Shown here piece by piece: positions 48,846-64,000 of a stretch of DNA of 64,000 nt. Under the pieces are notes generated by a model. That model ran no database searches and was not told where the DNA came from. It saw only the letters and a list, made by a program, of their open reading frames with translations. The first letter of the stretch is position 1. Every line of letters starts with the position of its first letter. The stretch is from Lota lota. Lineage: Eukaryota; Chordata; Actinopteri; Gadiformes; Lotidae. The DNA is taken from contig JACYXH010000772.1 in the NCBI GenBank assembly GCA_026745465.1, forward strand, positions 4,507,385 through 4,571,384. Reading direction: 5' to 3'. The position numbers were made by a program, and so were the translations under genes.

Positions 48846-50857
48846 CTAAAAAGACATTAAATATGACTTCCCTGTTTCACCCACACCAAGCCAAACCTCT
48901 TCTCCATGCTTAAGTCATTACATCTCTGGCAAAGTGAATGCTCTTCCTAACAGAGGACAATGATATAGGCTTATTTATTAATACAATATTCATACATGCA
49001 ATTTTTTTAATCCACAAAGCAACTTATTTTAAAATACCACCAGATGGTCTTTCTTAATTAACTACATTTCTACTTTACAACCCTGACAAATATGAAAATG
49101 ATAAGCTGCAATGTTACCATATCAGTATTCTAATTATATAATCTTGACTAATTGTCTAAAGCTCATTTTATTACTTAACATGTTTATGATTGTGCACAAG
49201 AACTGTGTTGCATAATACTATTTTCCAATACAACATTTTGTGAATTGTGCACATACTTCAATATCCAAGGCCCTGCAGTTCCGAGCAACATCACCACTTC
49301 ATCATTCTCTTAATTGGCAAACATTGTTTGTGAAATTGCAATGACCTTTTATTTATGCTTATAACAACAATTACTGCCCCATGAAAGCCATCTAATTAAG
49401 TGGAACATTACATTCCTCCCAAGTACATTATATTTGTTCTCTAAGTAGTCGATAACTTTTTAATCATATTTCTCTTTGTCTTTAATTCCTGACTTTGTAT
49501 TTAGTGGTCAAACAAAGGGAAGAGTTTGCCAGACGTATCAATTGATTGCCTCTCATGTAAAAGATTATGCACTTATTCTATCAAATAGCGGTCATGTGTG
49601 GGCCTGTGAACTAGGGCCTTCACAGAAGGTGTATTTTCCCGCCGCAGACAGAAGAACAATGTTGTTGACAGTGGAACAGCGGTAGCCCAAAGCAGGAACA
49701 GTGCCAAAGTAAAGTGTTTGTAGGTCAGAGCCCTGCGGGTGTCTTTCCCTGGCTGCTGGGTGGTCTTGGATATGGCTCCAATTTTGTCTCGTGGTATTGG
49801 TTCCAACCTGTCAGGAGAAACGAAAAAAGTATACTGAGTTAGAGAGGAGAGAAATAACATAAATAGAGAGTGAGGGCACATTTCTTTCTTCTGTCTCTGG
49901 CTTAACCAATTGTTCATATGTTGGCTGCTCAATGGGGTTGCTAGTCAGGTGGCCGCCTGGTGCCATCCAGGAACAACAGTTCTACGCAACAGCCAACATT
50001 GGCTGATCAGGCTGCTGCTTACTTGAATGTATCTTGTTGTTTTTTTCCCACACATGAATACATGACTTTGTAGTAACTACAGGCCAACATTTTTATTTTT
50101 AGAAAAGCCTAAAGAGAGCTATAGCTTAAGCCTAGTAATGGCTCTGCCAAAAATGCATGAGAGCATGTAATAATAGTCTCTTCAAAACATTTGGCAGGGC
50201 GATTTAAATGCTGCCTTCAGCTGATCATGGGGTGGCGCCTCACTCAACAGGATTCTACGTTTCATGCCTGAACGGATTCCCACCTTTTCCACTCATACAA
50301 ACAAACAAAACAAAGCTTGAAACAGAGGAGTTTATCTTACATTATGTTAAAAAAAATTATGTTACTTCAGTAAAACACAAACACATTCCCTGAATACAAC
50401 CTCAACACAAACTTTAAACATAATGATGGTGCACTTGACAGTTATTTTGCCAGAAGAACTGTCAGATGCGTTCCTTTTCAGCAGTATAGATGGGCTTCAC
50501 AAAGGACAGCCTTCTCCTGTGAGTGGCTCTGCGCTGCAGATGGTTCCTTTGCAGTCCATGCTAAGCACACTCGCAGGCATAAAGAGGGATGGAAGGTGAC
50601 GAGAGGGAAAAAAAGAGAAGAGAGAAAAGGTGAAAGGGCAGTGAGGGAATGAGGGACAGTTGGCAAATATATAATTTCAGAATTTGGATATATCAATGCT
50701 TCCTTTTATTACCTCTCGCTCTTTTTGACTGTATCAAACAGTATTCAACAGACACATACAAACTGTTTTCAACTTTTTCACCTGTTGTACATTTGCAGAG
50801 CTTTTTTATGTGTTCGAATAAATGTTCAAAATAACCTCACTTTTTTTACATTTACAT
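48846..50857. other. AT-rich unique sequence, no gene seen
   Basis: 49261-49430 is unique AT-rich sequence with TTAATTGG and CTAATTAAG cores. The 119-codon minus frame at 49573-49932 has ordinary composition but no domain or splice evidence. Confidence 0.45.
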
Positions 50858-51392
50858 TTAGGGCATTTAGCGGACACTTTTATCTAAAGCAACTTACAAT
50901 AAGTACATTTGTCAGAAGAAAGAGAAACAGTAAATCGCTGTCTGTACAGTAAGGATGTTTGTAGAACTAGTGCAAAGCACTTACAATTGCTAGGTTAACC
51001 CATTCCCTGTATACAACAAAGATAGCTAGGATAAGATGCTACACAATGCTAAGTAAAATTTTTAAGTGCCAGATTATATAAACATACAATAAGTGCGTAC
51101 ATTAAGTGCCAGGGCGTACAAATACACAATAAGTGTGTAAGGGGGGGGGGGGGGTTTAGGAGAGTAAGAGAGGAGGGGGTTAAGGAGGGAGGTTATGCAG
51201 AGTCCAGGTGAACTCTAAACAAGTGAATCTTGAGTCTCTTGCGGTAGCTGGTGAGCGACTCTGCAGTCCTGACATCGGCAGGGCATAACTTTAAACAGTA
51301 ATGATGCCATAGTGCCATTGCTAGAGTCCTTGCTAGAGAAGTTAAGGTGCAGGTACAAGAAGTGCAGGTACAGCATCTTGTACTCTTCATAG
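50858..51392. repeat. Dispersed teleost repeat with internal poly-G
   Basis: Begins ACATTTACATTTAGGGCATT and TAGCGGACACTTTTATCTAA with AAGCAACTTACAATAAG, a phrase very common in fish genomes. It ends with GAATCTTGAGTCTCTTGCGG and GCGACTCTGCAGTCCTGAC, which accompany the same repeat elsewhere. A duplicated ACAATAAGTGNGTA motif lies near 51086 and 51127, and poly-G is at 51141-51154. No coding capacity. The superfamily is uncertain. Confidence 0.65.
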
Positions 51393-51651
51393 CAAAGTGA
51401 TTTTCTTAAATTACTCTGCTTTCTCTAGCAGGAAGTCACAAAAAAGTGTATTTGTTAGTGTTTATTAATTGTAAACAGAAAAAGGGCTACATGTTCTTAC
51501 TTCTACAAGCAAAGGGTTGGCATTTTTATTTCATCATTCATCTGCCCGTATCATTATGGAATTATTCGGTAACTACTTTGTTTCCATGATATTATCTTGG
51601 ACTCAATGGCTCTTCTTTATCATTGGATGTGCATATAAAGATTGTCTAAGC

Positions 51652-52256
<605 letters not shown>

Positions 52257-52591
52257 AGAATATATACCCACATAGTTCTCTGTCAGTGTGTATTCAGCAG
52301 GTATGTGATTCCACACGATGCCAGGCGGGATGAGGTGCTATACTCTCGCTGGTGTACAAGTGTGTGTGGTTTTTACCACGTTGTTCGTTGATCTGCTTGA
52401 TCTCCGTGGTGGGCTGTAAGTCTACCCTGACTAAGCTCACCATTAAAATTAAATGACATCAGATTAATTCTCATCTTCTTCACCATTGAGATTTTCTTTT
52501 ATTTCCCTCAACTCAGAGCTGTTTTGCACAATATCCTAAACATTGTGCTGAATGATGATACCTTTTTTAAGCTTTTCAGTGTTTGTGCAGG

Positions 52592-52593
<2 letters not shown>

Positions 52594-52672
<79 letters not shown>
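52594..52672. repeat. (TA)39 microsatellite
   Basis: A perfect TA array of about 79 bp, strongly cruciform-prone. The Tyr-Ile frames over it are artefacts. Confidence 0.97.
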
Positions 52673-52675
<3 letters not shown>

Positions 52676-53175
52676 CTTGGTTTGATGTGTTTAATCGAGA
52701 GGAAGGGCGTTAAGCTGACAAAGGGACAAACAGAAATGAAGACGATCAGCACAAAGGAAGTTAACTTTAAAAGTACACACTGCAAAATGATTCAAATCCA
52801 CAGTCAATGCCTCAAACTGTTCTCGATATTAGAAAAGTTAGATAAATTACATAATGCCATTACAAAATCCTTGTGTGTGTGTGTGTGCCTACAGCAGTCC
52901 TTATCTTTAAAAAATTGATATTGTGCACTTAGTGTTCAGTTTCAAGGGCAATTGAACATGGAATATCTTCATCATTTGATCATTTACAGTCCATGTTATG
53001 GCTCATCCTTTTAGGATTCGCCATTGTGTGAGACGCGAGTTGTTCTCTCCGCATGGCGATAGGAGTATACTGTATGTGTTTAAGATGCCTTTGTTAACTT
53101 TATTCATGCATTTATCTTCCTCTTGCATTGTGCCGTTGTGAACCCCCTTTGAGCACCCCGCTCTGAAGTGTGTTA

Positions 53176-53176
<1 letters not shown>
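52673..53176. other. AT-rich unique sequence, no gene seen
   Basis: No supported feature apart from short CA/TG runs. Confidence 0.5.

Positions 53177-53208
<32 letters not shown>
53177..53208. repeat. Short (TG)n run
   Basis: About 30 bp of TG ending TGTAG. It directly precedes the weak exon candidate at 53210-53313. Confidence 0.95.
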
Positions 53209-53209
<1 letters not shown>

Positions 53210-53313
53210 GATGAGGAGCAGCAGAACCTGAGTGGCCGCCTCAAACAACCACATCTGAGGACCCTCCCGTGCTTCAAGATGGATTAATACCCTGAACGCT
53301 CACCGCATCAAAG

Positions 53314-56300
53314 GTAGGAGGACAGGTTTGCTAATCAGGAGAGAGAGGGAGCGAGAGACAGACAGAGATGCTTGTGGTTTTGCTGCAGCTTGGATACAAA
53401 GGCCTTTCAGCTCCTACCATTAACCCCCCTTGAATATTTTACATTTAATAGTGGCAAACAAAAGTATATTGGCCACAATAGCAACCAGCTGATATTAAAG
53501 CTTTTGTTGTTGCTGTTAACATAATTCATTCTGTGTGTATTAAAAAGTGTAGCAATATACTTTCCTGATTTCTTATTTAAACGCACAAAAATAACCATGA
53601 TTCCTGAAATAAGATTTGAGCTGGGTGCCTAAGTTCCCCCACTTTACCCTGCACCCTACAAGCCCTGTTGAGTTATGCTTTCAATAACTATATGCACATA
53701 ATGCGGCTATACTAAAATAAAGAAGAGTTATGTGCACACACCTGTCTTTCTATTGGGGACCATCACTGCTGTAGGCGATTAGAAAACAACATTCCTAGTA
53801 GCTAATTGATGACTGCAGTGCACAGACTACAAGGTCTGGCCAGCACTCACCCAATGCATCTCTTTCCTTCATACCTCTATAACTCAAACCACATCGTTTT
53901 ATATCTACTGTTCTGTTTTAATGTCATAAGTCAAGCTGTTTTTTTTATTATACAGATGTAGAATGTACAAGAGGTGTCACAGGGTTCAAAATAGCAGTAT
54001 CAGCTCACCCTTTATTGCAATGTATAAATCGAGCACTGATGTCTTCCTGCTCAACCTCGTGGGCCCAACTGACAAGTGATTAGTACATTGACAACACCTT
54101 TCACTATACACATAAGCAGGTCTGGAGAGCCACGCCCCCTCCTATCTCTCTCCTCTAAAGACAGAGTCCATCCACCCCACTGTCCACATGGCACTTATTA
54201 GTAACACTGGCTGGTACCCAGAATAACATAGTGTTAGTATGAGATGAGTACTAGATTACTCTTGCTGTTCAGTCCAAACTTACAGTCTGTATTTTGGTCG
54301 GGATCTTGCTTTAAATGATGATGCGTTGTGATATCCCCACACCCCAGAAACATGGACTTGTATGGACTCTCTCTCTCTTACAAAGTGGTCTACTTGCCGA
54401 CTGACACTCCAGCAGCAGTAGCCAATAATAGCTGTTCCATCAGAACTGTTCTATTTTTGATGATCATGCCAAATGTAGCAAATAACCAAGTGTACCAGCT
54501 GCTTGCCAAGGCTGCTTGTCCGAGGGACAGGATATGATATGGTTTGAATGAAGCGACAGCTCTTAACAAAGAGCTACTGGATTTTCTTTTCCAAGACAGA
54601 AAAGAAGGCAGCCATGGGCAGACTCTTAAGAGGATCTGGATTTAGAAAATCCATCAACAATTCATATTCAACAACTCATGTTTACAAAGCATCAGTCAGG
54701 GATGTGCATAAGCATACCTTACCTCCCTGGAGCCAATTTTTCTTTTAATCATAATTCATAATGCACACATAAGACTAATACTTTAATAACAGTAAAAAAT
54801 GTTTATTTTGGAGTTTATTTACTGTTAAGTGTTAAGTTGTTATAACTCCACAAAACCCACTTATTTAGCCTATTTCCTATTACAAACTGTTTAATGAGCT
54901 GGAGATGGGGAAGGAAAAGTGTTTCATATTCATGTGCAGAATAACAGGCTTATTTTATTTTATTTTTTAAACCACCACGTTCCCCCACAGGCACTTCTGG
55001 TATGCAGCGAATACAAATGGAAGAACACACGGTGTACTCAAAAGACACTGGCTTTCTCCGAGGCACTGCTGGCTTGTGAAATCTGCTACTGACAAGATTT
55101 GACTTTTTATCGACTTTGGCAACAGAGCAGTAGTTTGAAGAGATGCTTTCAATTTCATAGACCACATTTGCAGTCTTGCATGAGATGCAAGTATTGAATA
55201 TCGCTTTGGTGCAGATGGTATATTAGTTCCTCTGTGTGTGTGTGTATGTGTCAATATTTCTTCAAGGTTTGGATAGTTTTGCTTGAGTACTATTGGATGG
55301 GTTATGTTTTGTCCGTGTCATGTTACTAATACATTTTGTTCATCTTATGGTATCGCTGATGGGCAGGGCACTGTCCCCATTTGAATATGCTTATTCTGGC
55401 TACTAAGGAGGAAAGTCTTTGGTAGTCACATACAAACGCACACTTTGGTGTGCATGTTCAAGCATACATACACTGTATGTGTGTCACATGCTTTATGTTC
55501 TTGCATAAAGTTGTGTGTCTTGTTGCGGACATGCACCATGTGTGTTACTTCAGATGTGCTCGGGTTGTGCATACTTTTTACGATGATTAAGAATGCCAAA
55601 TCTGTGCATGCACTGTAAGGTCAGCCATTCTTGCAATATCATTTTCATGCTCAGTCATCAAACACCTCTGAGGGTTTCCCGAGAGAAGATCAAACAAGAG
55701 ACGTTATTGAAAAAACGTTTTGACAGATACGTTTTTACTATAAAACAAGCAAATCCAAGACAAAAAACACTACTTCCTCACAAGCCTAACTTCATGTCCA
55801 TAACCTGGAAAGAGCAATAAAGAGCAATATCCCGGTAAAAAAGGGAGAGAAATATCGGACGTAGTTAAATCGATTTCTTATACATGTAGGCCTATACATC
55901 CTACACAAGATATCACCTCAACCCCATTAGTCACGCTAAGATACCATAATGGCAGGATTGAATGGTACTGTGTTGATACCCCTATAGGCTACCTTGCTTG
56001 CTCCTTCCGACCTGCTAATGGAGGTGCTGTTGGCTGTGGAGTTAACGGGATATGTCTGCCTACGTCCTGGTTGATAACTTAAGGCTGACTGCAATGCTAC
56101 GGTTCATGGGGGACTTCTATTCGCCTATAGGCTGACCACTGCCAGATAATATTACTGTCTATCTGCTGATGAACTGTTGTGTTTCTTACTATGCATTTAA
56201 AAGAGCAGTTACAAAGAACGAGTTCTCAGGTACATGAAGTCCATGAATGTGTTTGTATGATGATGATTATATAATAGGTGGGTGGACCATAATACAACAG

Positions 56301-57959
56301 CCTTTTCAGAGCATTTTGCTAGCCTAAAGGAGACACAGGAGAGAGCACCAATAGTAAAAAAATAATAATAAATAAATACATGTTTCACTGCTGGATGCAC
56401 AGCACTGGAAATAATTACAGATCTCGTTTCAGGTTTTTTGTATGCCATTGGGACCCTAATCTACAATTATTTGGTGATAACTGATGGTTCCAAAGTTGGT
56501 AATGCGGTATGAGTGTATGTTCCTGGTGTGACTTTTCACTTTTTGTCTTTTGTTAATGTCCTCTTGTGTTCCCTTGCCATGTAGGCTTTTTCTTAAACAT
56601 TTAGTAGTAGTATTTAGCTTGTGCGCTATCCTATTCACGGATTTTATTCAAAACGAATAATCTTTTTCAAAGTTTGATTCTAACCTCCAAAAAGTGACGC
56701 ATGTAATTACGGGCATGTGTGTGTGCTATTAAGCTAGGGTGCTGCCCTAAATCAAAGAGGCTAGACGTTTTGAAACCAGGAGACGGCTAATTAAATAGGC
56801 ACTTCAAATTATTTATTGCCATCTGCGGGGAGTAGAGGTGGGGAGAGGATGGCGAGAGAATTGTTTTCGATGTTTCTCATCAATTAAAGTGAGTAGAGGC
56901 CACCTAACACGCTAGAGTGAGGGGAGGACTAACTGAGGCAATGGTTGATTTGATAGGAGACCCTATGGCAATTGGTTTTTTCGCCATGTCTCACAATCCT
57001 ATACAGTTTAAACTATTGAAAACGCAATCAATCTAAACCACATCCAACTCTGTTTAGTAACCCTGGATGGAGTAGCTAGTTCAATCTTCCTGCTACTTCG
57101 GAATGAAGTGTGCAAACGGAACCCTGCTGTAATTGTTTTTTGTTTTGTTTTTGGTGCAGAGTGAATTTCCATTCTCTTAGAGTATTAGGATAGTGGAAAA
57201 GGGAGTATAGGGGCAGCGCCCAGAGCTGAGAGAATAAACAGAGAAAGTTCATGCTAATATTTTCACAAACCCTGCTTTGACCTCAGCGATGGCTGCCATT
57301 ACTGTGTGGCTTCGAGGTCCCATGTTGATATGTCCCTCATACCCAATCCCTTTGGTTTAAAATCTCTGCACTTTTGTTCCCCATCTCAGTATACACATTC
57401 CCTGTATTCGCTAGTCAGTGTCTTTACCTATGACAACAGCTACCTTTGGAGGACAGCTGCAAACTATAGCGAATAAAGAGCTAATGTGACAAGAGGCTCA
57501 CTGCTCTTTGCTGATATTTCTTTGCATGGTTGACTTTGGTGTATGAATGTGTGTGTTTGGGTGTGCATCTGTGTGGGAAAAGAGGTTTTCATTATAATGC
57601 CTTTTATGCTGCCGTTGAGGCTATACAAGACGTGCGACTCAGCCACATGTATCTGTAGGCGAGCGGAGGCACAAAGCTGGTCTCATATAGCATCAGCAAT
57701 TAGCCCTGATTGCTTGAGGAGCTGCACCTAGCTGTTAACTGTACACTCATAACTGTCATGTTATGCAGCATGCCGCTTCCAGAACAACATCTGCTTTTAG
57801 AACGCCCATACTTCCCTTTTATTTTGTCCTCGAGTCGTGATAGTGTTCATGGCTTTTACAAGGAGGTTATAGTTTGGTGGTGTGTCCATGTGTCTTGTCT
57901 CTTACTGAGTACTATTTATTCTCCTGGAAGAAAAAAAAAAAAAAAGACGAGCCGATATG
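53314..57959. other. AT-rich unique sequence, no gene seen
   Basis: About 4.6 kb of mostly unique DNA with short CA/TG-rich runs and few repeats. Open frames up to 95 codons lack domain or splice support. No RNA gene or transposon end was recognised. Confidence 0.5.
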
Positions 57960-58260
57960 CCTTGTCTTTTGTAAGACACTATAGAGGGATTACCGATGGA
58001 TCACAGGCCGATGAGGAATCCTGCAGTTTCTTTAAGCATTACCAGCCCATTATTACTGACAAAGCCCATAAAATCCACAGTTTCCCTTATCAGACTCTCC
58101 GAGCTTATGGCATCACAAAGCTCTGTATCTCCACGCCTTTCATTTAGCTCTGCCATCCAAACCTTGAGTGCCTGTGGCTCTTCGTTGATGATCTTGGTCA
58201 TATATCTCACTTCTCCGCTGCTTCGTCTGCTCTCACGTCATCTCTCGTCGTTCGCCCCCC
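57960..58260. other. Compositionally complex unique sequence, not assigned
   Basis: Overlapping frames of 145 and 124 codons on plus and 69 on minus cover this block. Overlap in several frames argues against coding. A poly-A (about 57932-57945) precedes it. Confidence 0.35.
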
Positions 58261-58549
58261 TTGCACAATGTGTTTGGGTTACTTATGTTAGAGAGTTGTT
58301 TACATTGTGGGTTTTTGTTTTTGAAATACTAGTAGAGTCAATTGTGAGGCTGGCACGCGGGCGCACATAGCTCATCTCACCGTCAATACGTGTGGTAGGC
58401 TGGCTCTCCGCCAGGCCTGAGAACTTGGTTGGAAAATTGAATTACAGCAGCGGAGGAAACAAAAGGAAGAGCAGAGGACAAGGGGATAAAGCAGGCATAA
58501 GCCATAGCTGTGTTACACGCTGAATATACATGGGCAGAAAAAGAGGATC

Positions 58550-58564
58550 GGGGGGGGGGGGGGG
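58550..58564. repeat. Poly-G run, 15 bp
   Basis: Uninterrupted G run after GAGGATC. Confidence 0.95.
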
Positions 58565-62282
<3,718 letters not shown>

Positions 62283-62512
62283 ACAACTAAAGAGACTACT
62301 GGGACTGCAAAGGTAACTGGGCTATCACACAAGAAGTACCCATAAAGGCTGCTGTAACAATGTCAATTGCTCCACGCCACCTAGGTGACTGGCTGGGCTC
62401 CTCCAGCCAAGGACGCAGGTTGGTGGTGTTGGAAAACGGTTTATTGTAGAAGTTTGTAGATAATGATCCATGGCGCTGGTTCTCCATGTTGCCATGCAGG
62501 AGATCTCTCTCT

Positions 62513-62643
62513 GAGTGTGTGTGGTGAAGGCCGGTTTAACCTCTGCACATTGATAACTCAATGTGCAGCCTCACCCGGCCACTGAGTCCAATCGGACTCG
62601 GCCAGGTGAGGCTGCTTAAACCAGCCATCATCCACACACACTC
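62513..62643. other. Nested inverted-repeat structure
   Basis: Three layers fold. CTGCACATTG/CAATGTGCAG is a perfect 10-bp stem. GCAGCCTCACCCGGCC pairs with GGCCAGGTGAGGCTGC (one mismatch), and inside it GAGTCC/GGACTC encloses AATC. An outer arm GTGTGTGTGG...GGTTTAA pairs with TTAAACC...CCACACACAC. The layered symmetry suggests a fold-back or MITE-like remnant, or repeated palindrome-forming replication errors. No coding capacity. Confidence 0.75.
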
Positions 62644-63329
62644 CCACAGCTGCTTCTTAAGGTTGATTGTGAACAATAGTTCTTTTTCCCCCCACTATGA
62701 CAGATTTGTAAAGCTCAGAATTTCTCAGTCAAATGAACCTTGAAAATCTTGGGAGTCTTTCTTAAAGTCCTTTTAAAATCGAATGGGGAAAAACAATCCA
62801 GGAGTCCTTGAAGAACTGCACCATGCATGCTGCAAATAGGCATACTATAACCTCTGTATCGTCTCTAAGGGGCTCACCCCATAGCCAATAGTCAGAAATG
62901 TACACATGCTCATATGTCACTTAGACCCAAACAATGCAAAGCATTTATATCTGGCCTATGGCAGACCGGTAACAAATGACCCAACAACAAATGGTTGCTG
63001 CCAGTATTCTGATATGAAACAGAGGGATTACTCCAGCTCGGAAAATATCCATGGGTAGCAAGTATCTTTTAGAAATGTGTTATTTGTTTGATTTGTATGG
63101 GGTTGCTTGGTATTCCGTCTAAAACACTATACCCAACAGAAATGTTATGTCCTCCCTAAATTCTGGCGGTACATGGGTAGTTCATTTATTGTGGAATTCA
63201 ATAGCAAACAAAATTTCTCAGTACAACATAGATGTTTTGTTTAATATATTTAGTTAAAATTGACACTCTAGCTTTTATGTTTTTTGTGTTCTATTAAAGT
63301 CCTTTATTGTTGAATGTTTGATAAAAAAA
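62644..63329. other. AT-rich unique sequence, no gene seen
   Basis: Nothing recognised beyond short open frames. Confidence 0.5.
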
Positions 63330-63395
63330 AGCATTTAATATTAATATAAATATTAATATATAATAATATATATTATATTAATTAATATTATTAAA
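63330..63395. repeat. AT-only palindromic low-complexity stretch
   Basis: Alternating TTAATATTAATATAAATATT-type sequence with many short inverted repeats. A likely DNA-unwinding or cruciform-prone tract. Confidence 0.8.
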
Positions 63396-64000
63396 CATGT
63401 AAACATCTGTTTTAGAAAGATTTTCTCCCAAATTCCAATTTGCCGTGAATGGCATTGCTAGAGTAAAGTTGACCGAAAACACATTATCACAGTATAATCA
63501 CGCAGACATACATGTACCTCCCACTGTGGTGTGGGGGTAGCAGTGTTAGTTCGTCCACGTCTGACAACGTTTCTCTCATCAAGCCAACCTCCATTAGGTG
63601 ACGAGCATAATTACACTTTGTCATCAATAGAACTCACACCACTGGCCAACCATAACATACCAGCCTGCCTCACAGACGTCAACGATAGTCTTAAAGAGAT
63701 CAGCCCTATCTGTGAACGTCAGCACACACGTCAACACACACGCTTGTCAACACAAGGTGACAATGGGCCCCCTTAATGAGGCAAATGTGTCTCTTTACGG
63801 GGCAGCCGCATTGTGGCGATGTCTTTAGCATGAGCGCCTCAGCCTAATAACACGTCAAACGGCAGACTCCATGGAAACGATTACCTTTGGAAAGGAGGAG
63901 GGATTGCATTGATGAGGTAATGTCTCTTCGTTTATGAAGATGCAAGGCGGCTCTGCAACAAACGACAACAAGCGTCCTTTAGAGGCCACATAACCAATGA
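63396..64000. other. Unique sequence to the window end, no gene established
   Basis: An 81-codon plus-strand frame (63531-63776) has ordinary composition but no recognised domain. 63761-63930 is a GC-balanced unique block of possible regulatory character. No repeat was recognised. Confidence 0.4.

Noticed and set aside
57710-58370. 145- and 124-codon plus frames
   Set aside because: They overlap in different frames and run across a poly-A. No domain or splice support.

Overview
The window looks like gene-poor intergenic or intronic DNA from a teleost fish. The evidence is the very high load of long, nearly perfect microsatellites, a deleted Tc1-like transposon of a type common in fish, hAT-type remnants, a DIRS-like inverted-repeat element, tRNA-type SINE tails and several teleost-type dispersed sequences. 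Nothing is prokaryotic in style: there are no operons and no long unique open reading frames. The species cannot be named from the sequence. No complete protein-coding gene is recognised. Almost every long open frame is a microsatellite read in frame (CV, HT, SL, RE or LSVC polymers) or poly-G/poly-C low complexity.

Layout. 1-4.3 kb holds two SINE-like tails, homopolymer runs and a 24-bp duplication, ending in a 234-bp GA array. 4.5-12.1 kb is mostly unique sequence with poly-G/C runs, a perfect 16-bp-stem hairpin at 6581-6615 and CA/TG arrays. 12.1-15.4 kb is structured: a 95-bp sequence occurs twice in opposite orientation (12372-12466 and 15241-15335), and between the copies lies an inverted-repeat element (13624-14372) whose arms, convergent promoter-like motifs and internal complementary junction fit a deleted DIRS-type retrotransposon. 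16-21 kb contains three long TG/CA arrays. 23.5-25.4 kb has a nearly identical 113-bp block duplicated in opposite orientation, with the adjoining 170-190 bp duplicated in direct orientation.

27.9-28.5 kb is a 620-bp internally deleted Tc1-like element with terminal inverted repeats and TA target site. 33.5-34.1 kb is a 629-bp hAT-like remnant with a recognisable 8-bp target duplication. 34,561-34,706 on the minus strand is the best candidate for a real coding exon (terminal exon with acceptor site, stop codon and nearby AATAAA), though its gene is not identified. 36,996-37,648 is a perfect TCTG tetranucleotide array of about 163 units. 38.27-38.42 kb is a 38-bp minisatellite. 40-46 kb carries many CT, TA, TG and GA arrays. 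48.5-52.3 kb has several dispersed-repeat remnants, and 52.3-64 kb is mostly unique AT-rich sequence with a long GA array and a nested hairpin at 62.5-62.6 kb.

The window has no set of genes working together. Its content is mobile-element remnants, simple repeats and unique, possibly regulatory, sequence. The most unusual items are the DIRS-like element, the inverted/direct duplicated module near 23.5/25.2 kb, the TCTG array and the orphan terminal exon.
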